Part shown: piece by piece, positions 21,211 through 29,852 of the stretch
How the letters are laid out: each line of letters opens with the position of its first letter
Numbering within the stretch: the first letter of the stretch is position 1
NCBI GenBank assembly: GCA_020524525.2
Contig: CP129018.1
Location: 2,236,115-2,300,114 of the forward strand
Length of the DNA: 64,000 nt
From: Bacillus tianshenii
GTDB lineage: Bacteria > Bacillota > Bacilli > Bacillales > Bacillaceae_N
Direction of reading: 5' to 3'
Notes under the pieces: model-generated
Told to the model about the DNA's origin: nothing
The model's input: only the letters and a program-made list of their open reading frames with translations
The model's database searches: none
Translations under genes and position numbers: made by a program

Positions 21211-21583
21211 TTTTCATTCACCTCAACCGCTCTCATCTTAAAGCCTTTCTTTAATAAGGGCAAGCGGTTTTTCCGAACAATTTTGACAACAGGACAAGTC
21301 AGTTAATTTTCCGGGAATTGTGGATTTATTAAGCAACACTATGTAAAATAAAAGGAAGAAGCAGTAGGGGCTTCTTCCCGATCTATATGAACGCTGAAGT
21401 CTGAGGCCTAGGACATCTGACTTCAGCGGTTAAAACGTGTGCATTTATAGTCTAACCGGCTGTTTTTGAACTATTTGTGACAACTCTTGTCAAGAAAGGC
21501 AAGAGTACAAATCCATCACTCACAGCTTATGGATTTTTTTTGCACCATCACTTATACTAAAAACTGCAATAGGAGGGATACAT
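21211..21583 (+). other. Structured non-coding stretch before yqzM (three hairpins and a terminator)
   Basis: No gene longer than a few codons was credible here. Successive inverted repeats on the plus strand: GGAAGAAGC/GCTTCTTCC (21354-21362, 21370-21378); CGCTGAAGTC/GACTTCAGCG (21392-21401, 21419-21428); CTCTTG/CAAGAG (21484-21505); and AAATCCAT/ATGGATTT followed by T8 (21509-21540), a Rho-independent terminator. The set could be a small RNA or a leader controlling yqzM. I recognise no riboswitch family. Confidence 0.5.
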
Positions 21584-21718
21584 ATGAACGAGTTTGAAAA
21601 AAACGTCCAAAGTAAACGCAACGACGCTGTTGACTCTGGTGTTGGCTTTGTAGTATCATTCGGATTCTTTTTTACAATCTTTATCATCGCGATTGTTATG
21701 AAATTCATCGGAAGCTAA
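21584..21718 (+). CDS. yqzM: YqzM family small membrane protein
   Basis: 44 residues: MNEFEKNVQSKRNDAVDSGV then a single C-terminal membrane helix (GFVVSFGFFFTIFIIAIVMKFIG). Same size, shape and place (between holA and comEC) as B. subtilis YqzM. The start has a GGAGGG ribosome binding site 7 nt upstream. Function unknown. A terminator lies just upstream (to 21540) and another after the gene. Confidence 0.85.
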   Translation: MNEFEKNVQSKRNDAVDSGVGFVVSFGFFFTIFIIAIVMKFIGS

Positions 21719-21735
21719 TTTATTTGTTTCCACAG

Positions 21736-21762
21736 GAGACTGCTTACAGCAGTCTCTTTTTC
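21736..21762. terminator. Terminator between yqzM and comEC
   Basis: 8-bp stem GAGACTGC / GCAGTCTC, 5-nt loop, T-tract on the plus strand; lies between convergent genes. Confidence 0.8.
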
Positions 21763-21783
21763 AGTTGTAACTATCTCCTATCA

Positions 21784-24105
21784 TCACCTAATCTCTACTG
21801 TATCGTATGGTAGAACTGTCCGAAAGGTTCCACGATTCTGTGAAAAATTCCATTGAATCGCCCCAAATTGATCCGTCCTTAACACGGCTACCTTATTAGC
21901 TGAAAATCGCTTCAGCACTTCTGCATGCGGATGGCCATAGCGGTTGTCTTTTCCTGCTGAAATTACCGCTACCTGTGCCCCAATTTCCTGAATAAACACT
22001 TCTGAGCTCGATGTTTTACTGCCGTGGTGGCCGGCTTTTAATAGATCAGCTTGAAGCGCCGGAAAAGTGCGAAGCAGACGTTGTTCGCCTTCCTCCTCTA
22101 AATCCCCTGTAAATAACCACTTTTTCTTCCCAAGCTGCGCCCAGAGCACAACGCTTCTGTTATTTTTTTCGACTTCACTTCCAAATGGTGATAACACATA
22201 AAAGCTCGTCTTCCCTTCATGCCAGCCTTGTCCTGATTTGACACGAACAACATTCGTCTTTCGCTTCAACGCTGTTTGCAGGACATCCTTTTGCCAATCA
22301 GACGAATAATCTGCCCCACTTCCAATCATTAATGTCTTCACACGCATTGCTTGCAAAATATCCTCCGCATCTCCAATATGATCATAATCCCCATGTGTTA
22401 AAACAAACCGTTCAACTCGCCGCACACCATTTGCTTTTAAAAATGGTACGACGACATCCTTTCCAATTTGAAAGGGGTTATCTGTCTGTTTCCATTTCTC
22501 TTCACCGAAAGAAACGAGACCACCTGTATCAATGAGCATATTAGAGCGTCGATATGGCAGCTCAATATAAATGCAATCTCCTTGCCCGACATCTAACACC
22601 GTTACTTCTCCCCAAGGGTTTAAATACGGTAAACACCAGAGAAAAATAAGTGCAAGCACTACACGCGAAAACGAGACAGTAAAAGCACGGACATTGTCGT
22701 ACTCTTCCCATGCTGCAAAGAAAAAAATACACGCTACACTGTACAGCATATTCCACCACATAGGCGGCCTGCCGAAGGTTAATGTCAGCCAGTCAATCCT
22801 CTCAAAGCACTTAAGAAAAACATAAGAAATCTGTAACAAGCCATTTTCAAACCAAATGAGCACATCAGAGAGTGGTGGAAAGACAAAGTGAAGAAAGAAT
22901 GCGATAAAGGACAGTGGCATAATAATTAACGACATAAATGGAACAAACAAAAGGTTTAGAGGGATACTTAATAGTGAGAAGCCATAGAAATGATGCAGCA
23001 TGACTGGTAGAGCACTCAACTGTGCAATAACCGTCACATATAGCATCTGTTTCCATGTCGATGAAGTTCTTGAAAAAATCGCGACAGAGGAGAGAATTAA
23101 AGCTGCGCTTACAATAAATGAAAGCTGAAAGCCTGCTTCAAACAAATAGGCAGGTCGATAAATTAGCATACATAAAGCCACAAGACTAATGCCATCAATC
23201 GGCAAGAAGTGAGCCTTAAAGCGAAGCGTAAACAACACACACATCGTCATCATCCCTGCCCGCACAACAGATGGAGCAGCGCCAGCGACAAGCATGTAAA
23301 GTGGCAGCAAGCAAAAGAGAAGGACATATGTTTTTTCCCTTGTAAGGCCAATACGTAACAATAGATAAAACAGCACTGCTGTCATAAACCCAACATGAAG
23401 ACCTGAAATTGCCAATAAGTGAATAATGCCAAACTGCTGAAACAGCTTTTCTACATCAGCTTCTAAGTCTGCACGCCAGCCAAACACTAACGCTTTCGTA
23501 ATTCCTTCTGCCGGCTGTGGGAAATGCTCACCTATGTATTCCAAGCCACTTTGCCTCCATATAGCTGGTTGACTCCACCGATATTTTGCAGGCGTACACT
23601 GCTCAATTCGAATAACATCAGGCTTAAATACCCAGTAAACATTTTGAGCATTTAAATAATCCTTGTAATCAAATGCACCGAAGTTACGAGCTTCTCCAGG
23701 TGCTTCAAACTTTCCAGTTAGCTTGCACGTACTGCCAACCTTTAAAGCCTTCAAGGTATCTCGTTCTTGCTTTGAAGCTAGCTTATAATGAACGAGGACG
23801 TGCTCATTGCCATTCAGGCGGAAGCGTACTGTATCACCATTAAATTCAGGGATTGTCGAGATCTCTCCAGTGAGGTTGTTCATTTCAGAAGTAATTGTAG
23901 TGGAGTGAAGTTGTTGATAAATAGGGGTATAGCCAAAGAAGAGGATAAAAACAAGAAGCATAGTCAGCATCGCTTTCACTGATTCACGCCGATACAAATA
24001 AACAAAGAATACGATTGTGATAAACAGTCCGAGCCATCGAAAAGATTGTGACAGCCATATTGCCATACATGCTGCAAACGCCGCATAACACCATTTTCCT
24101 TTCAA
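21784..24105 (-). CDS. comEC: Competence membrane channel ComEC/Rec2
   Basis: 773 residues if translation starts at TTG 24105, which has AGGAGG 7 nt upstream (GTG 24111 is too close to it). N-terminal membrane segments and OB-like DUF4131 domain, the Competence domain with LLAISGLHVGFMTA, a polytopic core, and a C-terminal metallo-beta-lactamase-like domain with THGDYDHIGD and HHGSKTSSSE. Forms the inner-membrane pore for transforming single-stranded DNA and may degrade the non-transported strand. Last gene of comEA-comEB-comEC. Confidence 0.94.
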   Translation of the reverse strand: MKGKWCYAAFAACMAIWLSQSFRWLGLFITIVFFVYLYRRESVKAMLTMLLVFILFFGYTPIYQQLHSTTITSEMNNLTGEISTIPEFNGDTVRFRLNGNEHVLVHYKLASKQERDTLKALKVGSTCKLTGKFEAPGEARNFGAFDYKDYLNAQNVYWVFKPDVIRIEQCTPAKYRWSQPAIWRQSGLEYIGEHFPQPAEGITKALVFGWRADLEADVEKLFQQFGIIHLLAISGLHVGFMTAVLFYLLLRIGLTREKTYVLLFCLLPLYMLVAGAAPSVVRAGMMTMCVLFTLRFKAHFLPIDGISLVALCMLIYRPAYLFEAGFQLSFIVSAALILSSVAIFSRTSSTWKQMLYVTVIAQLSALPVMLHHFYGFSLLSIPLNLLFVPFMSLIIMPLSFIAFFLHFVFPPLSDVLIWFENGLLQISYVFLKCFERIDWLTLTFGRPPMWWNMLYSVACIFFFAAWEEYDNVRAFTVSFSRVVLALIFLWCLPYLNPWGEVTVLDVGQGDCIYIELPYRRSNMLIDTGGLVSFGEEKWKQTDNPFQIGKDVVVPFLKANGVRRVERFVLTHGDYDHIGDAEDILQAMRVKTLMIGSGADYSSDWQKDVLQTALKRKTNVVRVKSGQGWHEGKTSFYVLSPFGSEVEKNNRSVVLWAQLGKKKWLFTGDLEEEGEQRLLRTFPALQADLLKAGHHGSKTSSSEVFIQEIGAQVAVISAGKDNRYGHPHAEVLKRFSANKVAVLRTDQFGAIQWNFSQNRGTFRTVLPYDTVEIR

Positions 24106-24150
24106 ACCCACCCCTCCTATAATTTGTAAAAGAGCGGAACAGCTCCGCTC

Positions 24151-24720
24151 TTACATATAACTTGTAAATAACTTATTTGCTTGCTCATGAAGTTGACGTA
24201 CTTCTTCTTCATTACCGCCGCTTTGGGCTAGCTTTTGAATCAAGCTTGATACGAACTGAAGCTTTTCATCGTTTTTGAAATCAATAATCATTTCATCCAG
24301 TTCAACTTGTTCCATGTGTACACCTGCATCGCGGAAAAGCTCTTCTGCGTACGGATGGTTTTTGTAATCCTTTGCATAATAGACAGCTTGAATGCCAGCT
24401 TGAATAATTGCTTTTGTACAGTGAATGCAAGGAAAATGGGTCACATAGATTTCTGAGCCTTCCGTTGGCACTCCAAACTTTGCACATTGAAGCAGGGCAT
24501 TCATCTCCGCATGAATGGTCCGTACACAATGGCCATCAATCACATAACAGCCTTCATCCACACAGTGAACCCCACCTGAAACTGACCCGTTGTATCCACC
24601 GGCAATAATTCGTTTATCCCGCACAATTGTCGCTCCAACACTTAAGCGTGTACACGTACTTCGTAATGCTAATAGGTGACTTTGTGCCATAAAATATTGA
24701 TCCCAAGAAATTCGTTCCAT
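24151..24720 (-). CDS. comEB: ComE operon protein 2, dCMP deaminase family
   Basis: 189 residues from ATG 24720 (MERISWDQYFMAQ). Zinc-dependent deaminase motif HAE at 70-72 with PCIHC at 97-101 (Cys98 and Cys101 zinc ligands, Glu72 proton shuttle). Converts dCMP to dUMP; not needed for DNA uptake in B. subtilis despite its position. The TTG/ATG starts further upstream add residues not seen in the family. 85 nt downstream of comEA. Confidence 0.93.
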   Translation of the reverse strand: MERISWDQYFMAQSHLLALRSTCTRLSVGATIVRDKRIIAGGYNGSVSGGVHCVDEGCYVIDGHCVRTIHAEMNALLQCAKFGVPTEGSEIYVTHFPCIHCTKAIIQAGIQAVYYAKDYKNHPYAEELFRDAGVHMEQVELDEMIIDFKNDEKLQFVSSLIQKLAQSGGNEEEVRQLHEQANKLFTSYM

Positions 24721-24805
24721 ACACTTGTTCCTCCAATTCATCCCAACACGTTTTTTAATACCATTAAGTGTACAGAAATACTACAATTTTCGTCAATCTT
24801 TCTTT

Positions 24806-25411
24806 CTATTGAGCGATAATATCATCCTTCAGCTTTTCAAGTGAACGTTCTCCTATCCCTGAAACTTCTAACAGCTCTTCTACTGTTTCAAATTTTCCAT
24901 TCTCTTCACGATAAGCAAGGATGGCCTCTGCTTTCGCTGGACCAACTCCATTAAGTGTTTGCAGCTCTGCAGAAGTAGCACTATTAATGTTTATCTTCCC
25001 TTCTTCTGCAGGTCTCAACGGTGTCCCTGCCACAATGTCTTCTTCACCTTCCTCTGGCACGTAGATAAGCATTTCATCACTTACACGAGAAGCGAGGTTT
25101 ACAGCCTCTTGTGCAGCTTTATCAAGAAAGCCCTCTGCCTTCTCTATAGCATCAATTACCCGGCTTCCTTCCTGCATTTCATAGACACCAGGGGAGTGCA
25201 CGGCGCCTTTCACATCAACAACGATAAGAACCGGTTCTACTTCCTGCAGTTCTTCCTTCTCAGGCTCTTGTACTTGAAAGAGTTCTTCTTCAACTTGTTC
25301 TGTGACTACATCATTCGGCCTAAATAAAAATAAAAAAAGACAGACGACTACAAGGAAACCAATTATACTTGAAAGGATCTTTTCACGGTTCGAAAGCTGA
25401 AAACGTAACAT
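24806..25411 (-). CDS. comEA: Competence DNA receptor ComEA
   Basis: 201 residues. N-terminal membrane anchor (about 14-30, SIIGFLVVVCLFLFLF), acidic linker, SLBB domain (VVDVKGAVHSPGVYEMQEGSRVIDAI), and a C-terminal double helix-hairpin-helix DNA-binding domain (LNGVGPAKAEAILAYR; VSGIGERSLEKLK). Binds double-stranded DNA at the outer face of the membrane and feeds ComEC. First gene of the operon, divergent from comER. Confidence 0.96.
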   Translation of the reverse strand: MLRFQLSNREKILSSIIGFLVVVCLFLFLFRPNDVVTEQVEEELFQVQEPEKEELQEVEPVLIVVDVKGAVHSPGVYEMQEGSRVIDAIEKAEGFLDKAAQEAVNLASRVSDEMLIYVPEEGEEDIVAGTPLRPAEEGKININSATSAELQTLNGVGPAKAEAILAYREENGKFETVEELLEVSGIGERSLEKLKDDIIAQ

Positions 25412-25506
25412 TCAGCGCCTCCTTTCTCGGAAAATCTTCATAAATGAAAACATCACTTCATACTGTTTAGGAGAGAGATTGTTTGCAAAGGGAGGGAACG
25501 TACAAG

Positions 25507-26337
25507 ATGAAAATTGGAATGATAGGCACAGGAAACATGGGAACAATTCTCACAGAAGCATTTGCTGAGTCTAATGCGCTTGCCACAAATCAATTACTTA
25601 TTACGAACCGAACGATCGAAAAAGCAGAACGTTTAAAGGAAAAATACCCGGAACTTCAATTAATGCCCTCAGCAGAAGAAATCATTGAGGAAGCTGATTA
25701 TATTTTTATTTGTGTAAAGCCATTGGAATTTTATTCTTTGCTAAGTGGAAGGGAACCTGAGGAATTACAGGGGAAATGCTTTATATCGATTACAAGCCCT
25801 GTGCATACAGAAGAACTTGAGACAATGCTGCAATGCCCAGTGATACGCGCAGTGCCAAGTATCACCAACCGCGCTCATTCTGGTGCTACATTAGTGACGT
25901 TTGGAGAAATGTGTCAAGAACAACAAAAGAAAGATGTGCTCACCCTCTTAGAAGCCATTTCGACCCCTATTATTGTCGATAATGATTATATTCGAATGGC
26001 ATCTGATCTTGCCAGCTGTGCACCAGCCTTTTTCAGTTACTTAGTGCAAGCCTATATTGATGCAGCGGTAGAGCAAACTAACATTTCGAAAGAAAAAGCA
26101 ACACTGCTTGCAAGTCAAATGCTAATCGGTGTTGGAACGTTACTTGAAAAGCAAGTGTACACCCTACCTTCACTCCAAGAAAAGGTTTGCGTTAAGGGCG
26201 GTGTAACAGGAGAAGGAATTAAAGTCTTAGAAAAACACGCGGCAGGAATGTTTGAAGAGCTTGTAAAAGTTACCCATGACAAATACGCAGAAGACCGAGA
26301 AAACATTACAACCCAATTTAACACCTATATCAATTAA
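25507..26337 (+). CDS. comER: ComER, pyrroline-5-carboxylate reductase-like protein
   Basis: 276 residues from ATG 25507 (MKIGMIGTGNMGTIL), with GGGAGGGAA before it. Rossmann NADP-binding motif GTGNMG, then the ProC-type dimerisation domain with GVTGEGIKVLEK near the C-terminus. Transcribed divergently from comEA, as in B. subtilis, where it is not required for competence but affects sporulation and biofilm. Whether it makes proline is not clear from sequence; a dedicated proC normally exists elsewhere. Confidence 0.92.
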   Translation: MKIGMIGTGNMGTILTEAFAESNALATNQLLITNRTIEKAERLKEKYPELQLMPSAEEIIEEADYIFICVKPLEFYSLLSGREPEELQGKCFISITSPVHTEELETMLQCPVIRAVPSITNRAHSGATLVTFGEMCQEQQKKDVLTLLEAISTPIIVDNDYIRMASDLASCAPAFFSYLVQAYIDAAVEQTNISKEKATLLASQMLIGVGTLLEKQVYTLPSLQEKVCVKGGVTGEGIKVLEKHAAGMFEELVKVTHDKYAEDRENITTQFNTYIN

Positions 26338-26364
26338 TTACCACATCATCATGTAATTTCCTGC

Positions 26365-26409
26365 AAAAAAAAATCATCCGCATGAAATTTTTAGCGGATG
26401 ATTTTTTTT
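26365..26409. terminator. Bidirectional terminator between comER and yqeM
   Basis: 11-bp core stem AAATCATCCGC / GCGGATGATTT (26371-26381, 26394-26404) extended by A-run and T-run on either side. Confidence 0.92.
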
Positions 26410-27134
26410 GCTACGTAAAAGAGGCGTTCATTTGCATCATGCTTTTCAGAATGAAAGTCATAAACTTTCTTCTCAACCAAAAAACCTGCTTCACGAAGCC
26501 ATTCATCATAGCTTTCTTCTGGGTATGTACGCTGCACATGTGTTTCATCAAATCGTTCATAAATCCCATTATCTTCAACAAAAAAGGTTAAATCATGCTC
26601 TACCGTTAACGGCGTTTCCCCTTCAAAACATTGCCAAATAAATGAAATTGCCGGATCATTTGAAGCATATGTTTGTCCAATAAACAGCTCTTTCATCTTA
26701 TATACGGTATGCACATCAAACAAAAACAATCCATTATCAGTAAGGTTCTCATATACAGATGAGAATGTTTCCTTCACATCTTCTTCTGTCTGCAAATAAT
26801 TTAAAGAATCACAAAAAATCGTGATAATATCAAACGGCTCAAATTGGCTCAACTTAGCCATATCCTGTTTCAAAAAGGTGATTGGTAAATGCTTCATATG
26901 TGCTTTCTGTTGAGCAACCGCCAACATATCTTCTGAAAGATCAGCTCCTGTCACAACCCAGCCTTTTTCTGCTAGTCTTACAGAGAGCTCACCTGTTCCA
27001 CATGCTAAGTCTAGCAAGCGTTTTCCCTCTATGTTATAGTTGTTTGCTTGCTTTTGGACAAATTCAGTCCATGAATCATACGGCGCATCACTCATTAACT
27101 CATCATAAAGATAAGCAAAACCTTCATATGCCAT
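26391..27134 (-). CDS. yqeM: Class I SAM-dependent methyltransferase YqeM
   Basis: 247 residues. Begins MAYEGFAYLYDELMSDAPYDSW, with SAM-binding motif I LLDLACGTGELSVRLAE and GADLSEDMLAVAQQK, typical of the YqeM family at the end of the yqeH-nadD operon. Substrate unknown. It is separated from rsfS by a terminator, so it may be expressed partly independently. The stop codon lies inside the arm of the downstream terminator. Confidence 0.88.
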   Translation of the reverse strand: MAYEGFAYLYDELMSDAPYDSWTEFVQKQANNYNIEGKRLLDLACGTGELSVRLAEKGWVVTGADLSEDMLAVAQQKAHMKHLPITFLKQDMAKLSQFEPFDIITIFCDSLNYLQTEEDVKETFSSVYENLTDNGLFLFDVHTVYKMKELFIGQTYASNDPAISFIWQCFEGETPLTVEHDLTFFVEDNGIYERFDETHVQRTYPEESYDEWLREAGFLVEKKVYDFHSEKHDANERLFYVAKKIIR

Positions 27135-27159
27135 CGTTCCACTCCTTTCTTCATAAAAG

Positions 27160-27185
27160 AAAACCCGGCGGATGTGCCGAGTTTT
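27160..27185 (-). terminator. Terminator between rsfS and yqeM
   Basis: 10-bp stem AAAACCCGGC / GCCGAGTTTT (one mismatch), 6-nt loop, immediately after the rsfS stop on the minus strand. Confidence 0.8.
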
Positions 27186-27188
27186 ACA

Positions 27189-27551
27189 TTATTGATGTAA
27201 TTCTAATTCTTCACGAATATCTTCAACTGGTGCATCGCCCCAAAGACGTTCTAAATTATAATAGTCACGTTCTTCACGGTGGAAAACATGTGCGACAACA
27301 TCACCCATGTCAACTAATACCCAACGTGCTTCATCCATACCTTCTAATTTTTTCACTACAATGCCTGCTTCTTCAGCCTGGTCTTTCATTTCCCGGGCAA
27401 TCGCTTGCACTTGCTTTTCAGAATTCCCGTGACAAATAATAAAATAATCTGCCACAAGAGAAACACCTTTCATATTTAAAACGACAAGATCTTCTGCCCT
27501 TTTGTCGTCAGCCGCCTTTGCAGCTAATACAGCTAATTCACGTTCAGTCAT
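27189..27551 (-). CDS. rsfS: Ribosome silencing factor RsfS
   Basis: 120 residues. Conserved core VLNMKGVSLVADYFIICHGNSEKQVQAIA and EGMDEARWVLVDMGDVVAHVFHREERDYYNLERLWGD, split here around the typical RsfS/Iojap fold. Binds ribosomal protein L14 and blocks subunit joining in starvation. Starts one base after the yqeK stop, so the two are coupled. Part of the yqeG-yqeH-aroE-yhbY-nadD-yqeK-rsfS operon. Confidence 0.96.
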   Translation of the reverse strand: MTERELAVLAAKAADDKRAEDLVVLNMKGVSLVADYFIICHGNSEKQVQAIAREMKDQAEEAGIVVKKLEGMDEARWVLVDMGDVVAHVFHREERDYYNLERLWGDAPVEDIREELELHQ

Positions 27552-28130
27552 TTAGCTGTTCGCCTCCTTTTTCCTCTTCATCACAAGGGAATTATATGTT
27601 TCGAATGTATCTGGATAAATCATTTGCTGTTTCTTTAACAAGAAATGCATCGTATTATGCAACGCCTTCAAAACAGCGGCATCTAAGCTTTCTTTTGCCA
27701 GCTCTCGCACTTCTTCTACGCCTGGAAACTGACGCCCCGGTTCAATATAATCCGCTAAAAAGACAACTTTATCAAGCGTTGTCATATGTGGATGTCCTGT
27801 CGTATGGTAGCGAATGGCTTGAAGTACCTCTCTATCCTCAATTCCAACCTCTGTCCTAACTAAAAATTCTCCGACAGGCGCATGCAGCAGTTCAGCTCCA
27901 TGCTCAAGCAAATTTTGTGGCATATTTTGTTCTTGTACAATACGTTTCATTTCGTCTTTATGACGAAATTTCGCATAATCATGAAAAATTGCCGCAAGTT
28001 CCGCTTTCTTCTCATCTGCACTGTATTTCTTTGCAAGCTGTATTGCTGTTTCCACAACACCTAATGTATGTTGATAGCGATGCTCAGTTAACTGTTCCTT
28101 CACAATTTCCAGCGCACGGTTACGTTCCAT
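27552..28130 (-). CDS. yqeK: HD-domain Ap4A hydrolase (symmetrical) YqeK
   Basis: 192 residues. HD-superfamily metal site: HTLGVVETAIQLA, then AAIFHDYAKF (His-Asp pair), a downstream His cluster HAPVGEFLV and later VFLADYIEPGR. YqeK enzymes are non-ApaH symmetrical diadenosine tetraphosphate hydrolases that yield ADP. Its start overlaps the nadD end by 11 nt, and rsfS follows without a gap, giving tight translational coupling of NAD synthesis, Ap4A turnover and ribosome silencing. Confidence 0.93.
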   Translation of the reverse strand: MERNRALEIVKEQLTEHRYQHTLGVVETAIQLAKKYSADEKKAELAAIFHDYAKFRHKDEMKRIVQEQNMPQNLLEHGAELLHAPVGEFLVRTEVGIEDREVLQAIRYHTTGHPHMTTLDKVVFLADYIEPGRQFPGVEEVRELAKESLDAAVLKALHNTMHFLLKKQQMIYPDTFETYNSLVMKRKKEANS

Positions 28131-28686
28131 ACAACTGATTCTCCTCTATATAGTTTTTCACAATATCCGGCAATAAATAAACGGTATTTCTGCCTTTTTC
28201 AAAACGCTCCCGCAACGATGTTGAGGATACATCAAACTGCGGAACATCGACATATTGGACCGGATAATCTGTTTGAAACTGATAGCCAGGACGCTTCACA
28301 CCGACGAATTGTACAATTTCCATTAATTCGTCAATTCGGTGCCACTTTGGCAAATACTCGACCATATCAGCACCAATAATAAAGAAAAACTCGGTATCAG
28401 GGTGCTGCTGTTTCAACAATTTAAGCGTATCAATCGTATACGAACGCCCATCGCGTTCAAACTCAATTAGTTGCATAGCAAAATGTTGATTCTCACCAAT
28501 TGCCCTGCGCACCATTTCAATTCGATGCATACTGTCTGTCACCTTCCGCTCTTTGTGCGGCGGGACATTACTTGGCATGAACCATATTTGTTCTAATGAT
28601 AACGCGCTTCGGACTTCTTCTGCAATCAACAAATGCCCATTATGCGGAGGGTCAAAAGTTCCGCCAATAATGCCGACCCGTTTCAT
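28120..28686 (-). CDS. nadD: Nicotinate-nucleotide adenylyltransferase
   Basis: 188 residues. Nucleotidyltransferase motif GGTFDPPHNGHL (about residues 8-19, the HxGH site) and C-terminal SSTSLRERF, the ISTTxIR-like motif. Makes nicotinic acid adenine dinucleotide in NAD synthesis. Second half of the operon, overlapping yqeK by 11 nt. Confidence 0.97.
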   Translation of the reverse strand: MKRVGIIGGTFDPPHNGHLLIAEEVRSALSLEQIWFMPSNVPPHKERKVTDSMHRIEMVRRAIGENQHFAMQLIEFERDGRSYTIDTLKLLKQQHPDTEFFFIIGADMVEYLPKWHRIDELMEIVQFVGVKRPGYQFQTDYPVQYVDVPQFDVSSTSLRERFEKGRNTVYLLPDIVKNYIEENQLYGT

Positions 28687-28704
28687 AACCCTCCTCCTTT
28701 CCTC

Positions 28705-28995
28705 TTAAGGAAGTTTAATTTGCTTGTTTTCTTCTGATTCCTTATAGAGCACAATTACATTGCCGATCACTTGTACAAGCTCAGCATCTGCACCATTGCT
28801 TAATTCTTCTGCTACTTCCTTACGGTCATATTCGCAGTTTTGCAGTACGCTTACTTTTATTAATTCACGAGCTTCTAGTGCCTCTTCAATTTGTACAACC
28901 ATATTTTCATTTACGCCGCCTTTACCAACTTGAAAAATTGGGTTCAAGTGGTGGGCTTTTGAACGTAAATATCTTTTTTGTTTTCCTGTTAACAT
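28705..28995 (-). CDS. yhbY: Ribosome assembly RNA-binding protein YhbY (CRM domain)
   Basis: 96 residues. CRS1/YhbY domain: MLTGKQKRYLRSKAHHLNPIFQVGKGG, with the GxxG-like RNA loop GKGG and the C-terminal VIGNVIVLYK. Associates with pre-50S particles. The B. subtilis gene is yqeI. 3 nt downstream of aroE. Confidence 0.94.
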   Translation of the reverse strand: MLTGKQKRYLRSKAHHLNPIFQVGKGGVNENMVVQIEEALEARELIKVSVLQNCEYDRKEVAEELSNGADAELVQVIGNVIVLYKESEENKQIKLP

Positions 28996-28998
28996 ATT

Positions 28999-29832
28999 TT
29001 AGCCTCCAAGCTGTTGTCTTACGATGCTCTCCATTCGTTTCATATCGGGCTGAATGCCTGTCCATCTTTCAAACGCAAGGGCTCCCTGCCCAACAAACAT
29101 TCCTATGCCTCCATGTATAATAGCACCTTTTTCTTCTGCTGTACTTAACCATTTTGTTTTCAATGGGTTATAAATAATATCACTAATAATTTTCCCTTTT
29201 TCTAATCTACCTAATCTGAGCGGCATTTCATCAACTTTGGGACTCATGCCAACTGCAGTTGTCTGAATAATAACATCATAATCATTTATTGCTGTTTCAG
29301 CCTCCTCAAGGCTCAATGCCTTTGAAGCGGATGGAAATGGACAGTCTGCAATAATCGTTTCTGCTTTGGAAACAGTCCGATTCGCAATATCAACTTGCTT
29401 AACTCCACGGTTAGCTAATGAAACAAAGATAGCTCGCGCCGCTCCGCCTGCTCCAATCAGCAGTAGTTTCTGTGCTGAAAGCGGTGCTGTTAATTTCGGC
29501 AGTAATGACTCGATATAACCTTGTCCATCCGTATTATAGCCGATTAACTTACCATTTTCATTCACAACTGTATTGACGGCTCCGATTGCTGCTGCTTCTT
29601 CATCAATGACATCTAACAATGGCATAATATTCACTTTATGCGGAATCGTTACATTGAAGCCTTTTACACCTAACGCTTTTAACCCCTTTACTGCTTCTGT
29701 CAGTTCATCTGGATGCACATCAAAGGCATGGTAATGATGCGGCAAGTCTAGCGCTGCAAATGCATCATTATGCATGACAGGCGACATTGAATGTCCAACA
29801 GGATGTCCGAGCAGACCATACAATTCCCCCAC
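28999..29832 (-). CDS. aroE: Shikimate dehydrogenase
   Basis: 277 residues. Shikimate-binding N-terminal domain MGELYGLLGHPVGHSMSPVMHND (SxS motif), FNVTIPHK with the catalytic Lys, NTDGQGYIES, then NADP-binding LLIGAGGAARAIF. Reduces 3-dehydroshikimate to shikimate in aromatic amino acid synthesis. Lies between yqeH and yhbY, the usual Bacillus order (called aroD in B. subtilis). Confidence 0.97.
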   Translation of the reverse strand: MGELYGLLGHPVGHSMSPVMHNDAFAALDLPHHYHAFDVHPDELTEAVKGLKALGVKGFNVTIPHKVNIMPLLDVIDEEAAAIGAVNTVVNENGKLIGYNTDGQGYIESLLPKLTAPLSAQKLLLIGAGGAARAIFVSLANRGVKQVDIANRTVSKAETIIADCPFPSASKALSLEEAETAINDYDVIIQTTAVGMSPKVDEMPLRLGRLEKGKIISDIIYNPLKTKWLSTAEEKGAIIHGGIGMFVGQGALAFERWTGIQPDMKRMESIVRQQLGG

Positions 29833-29852
29833 AAATAACGCCCCCCTTATTA

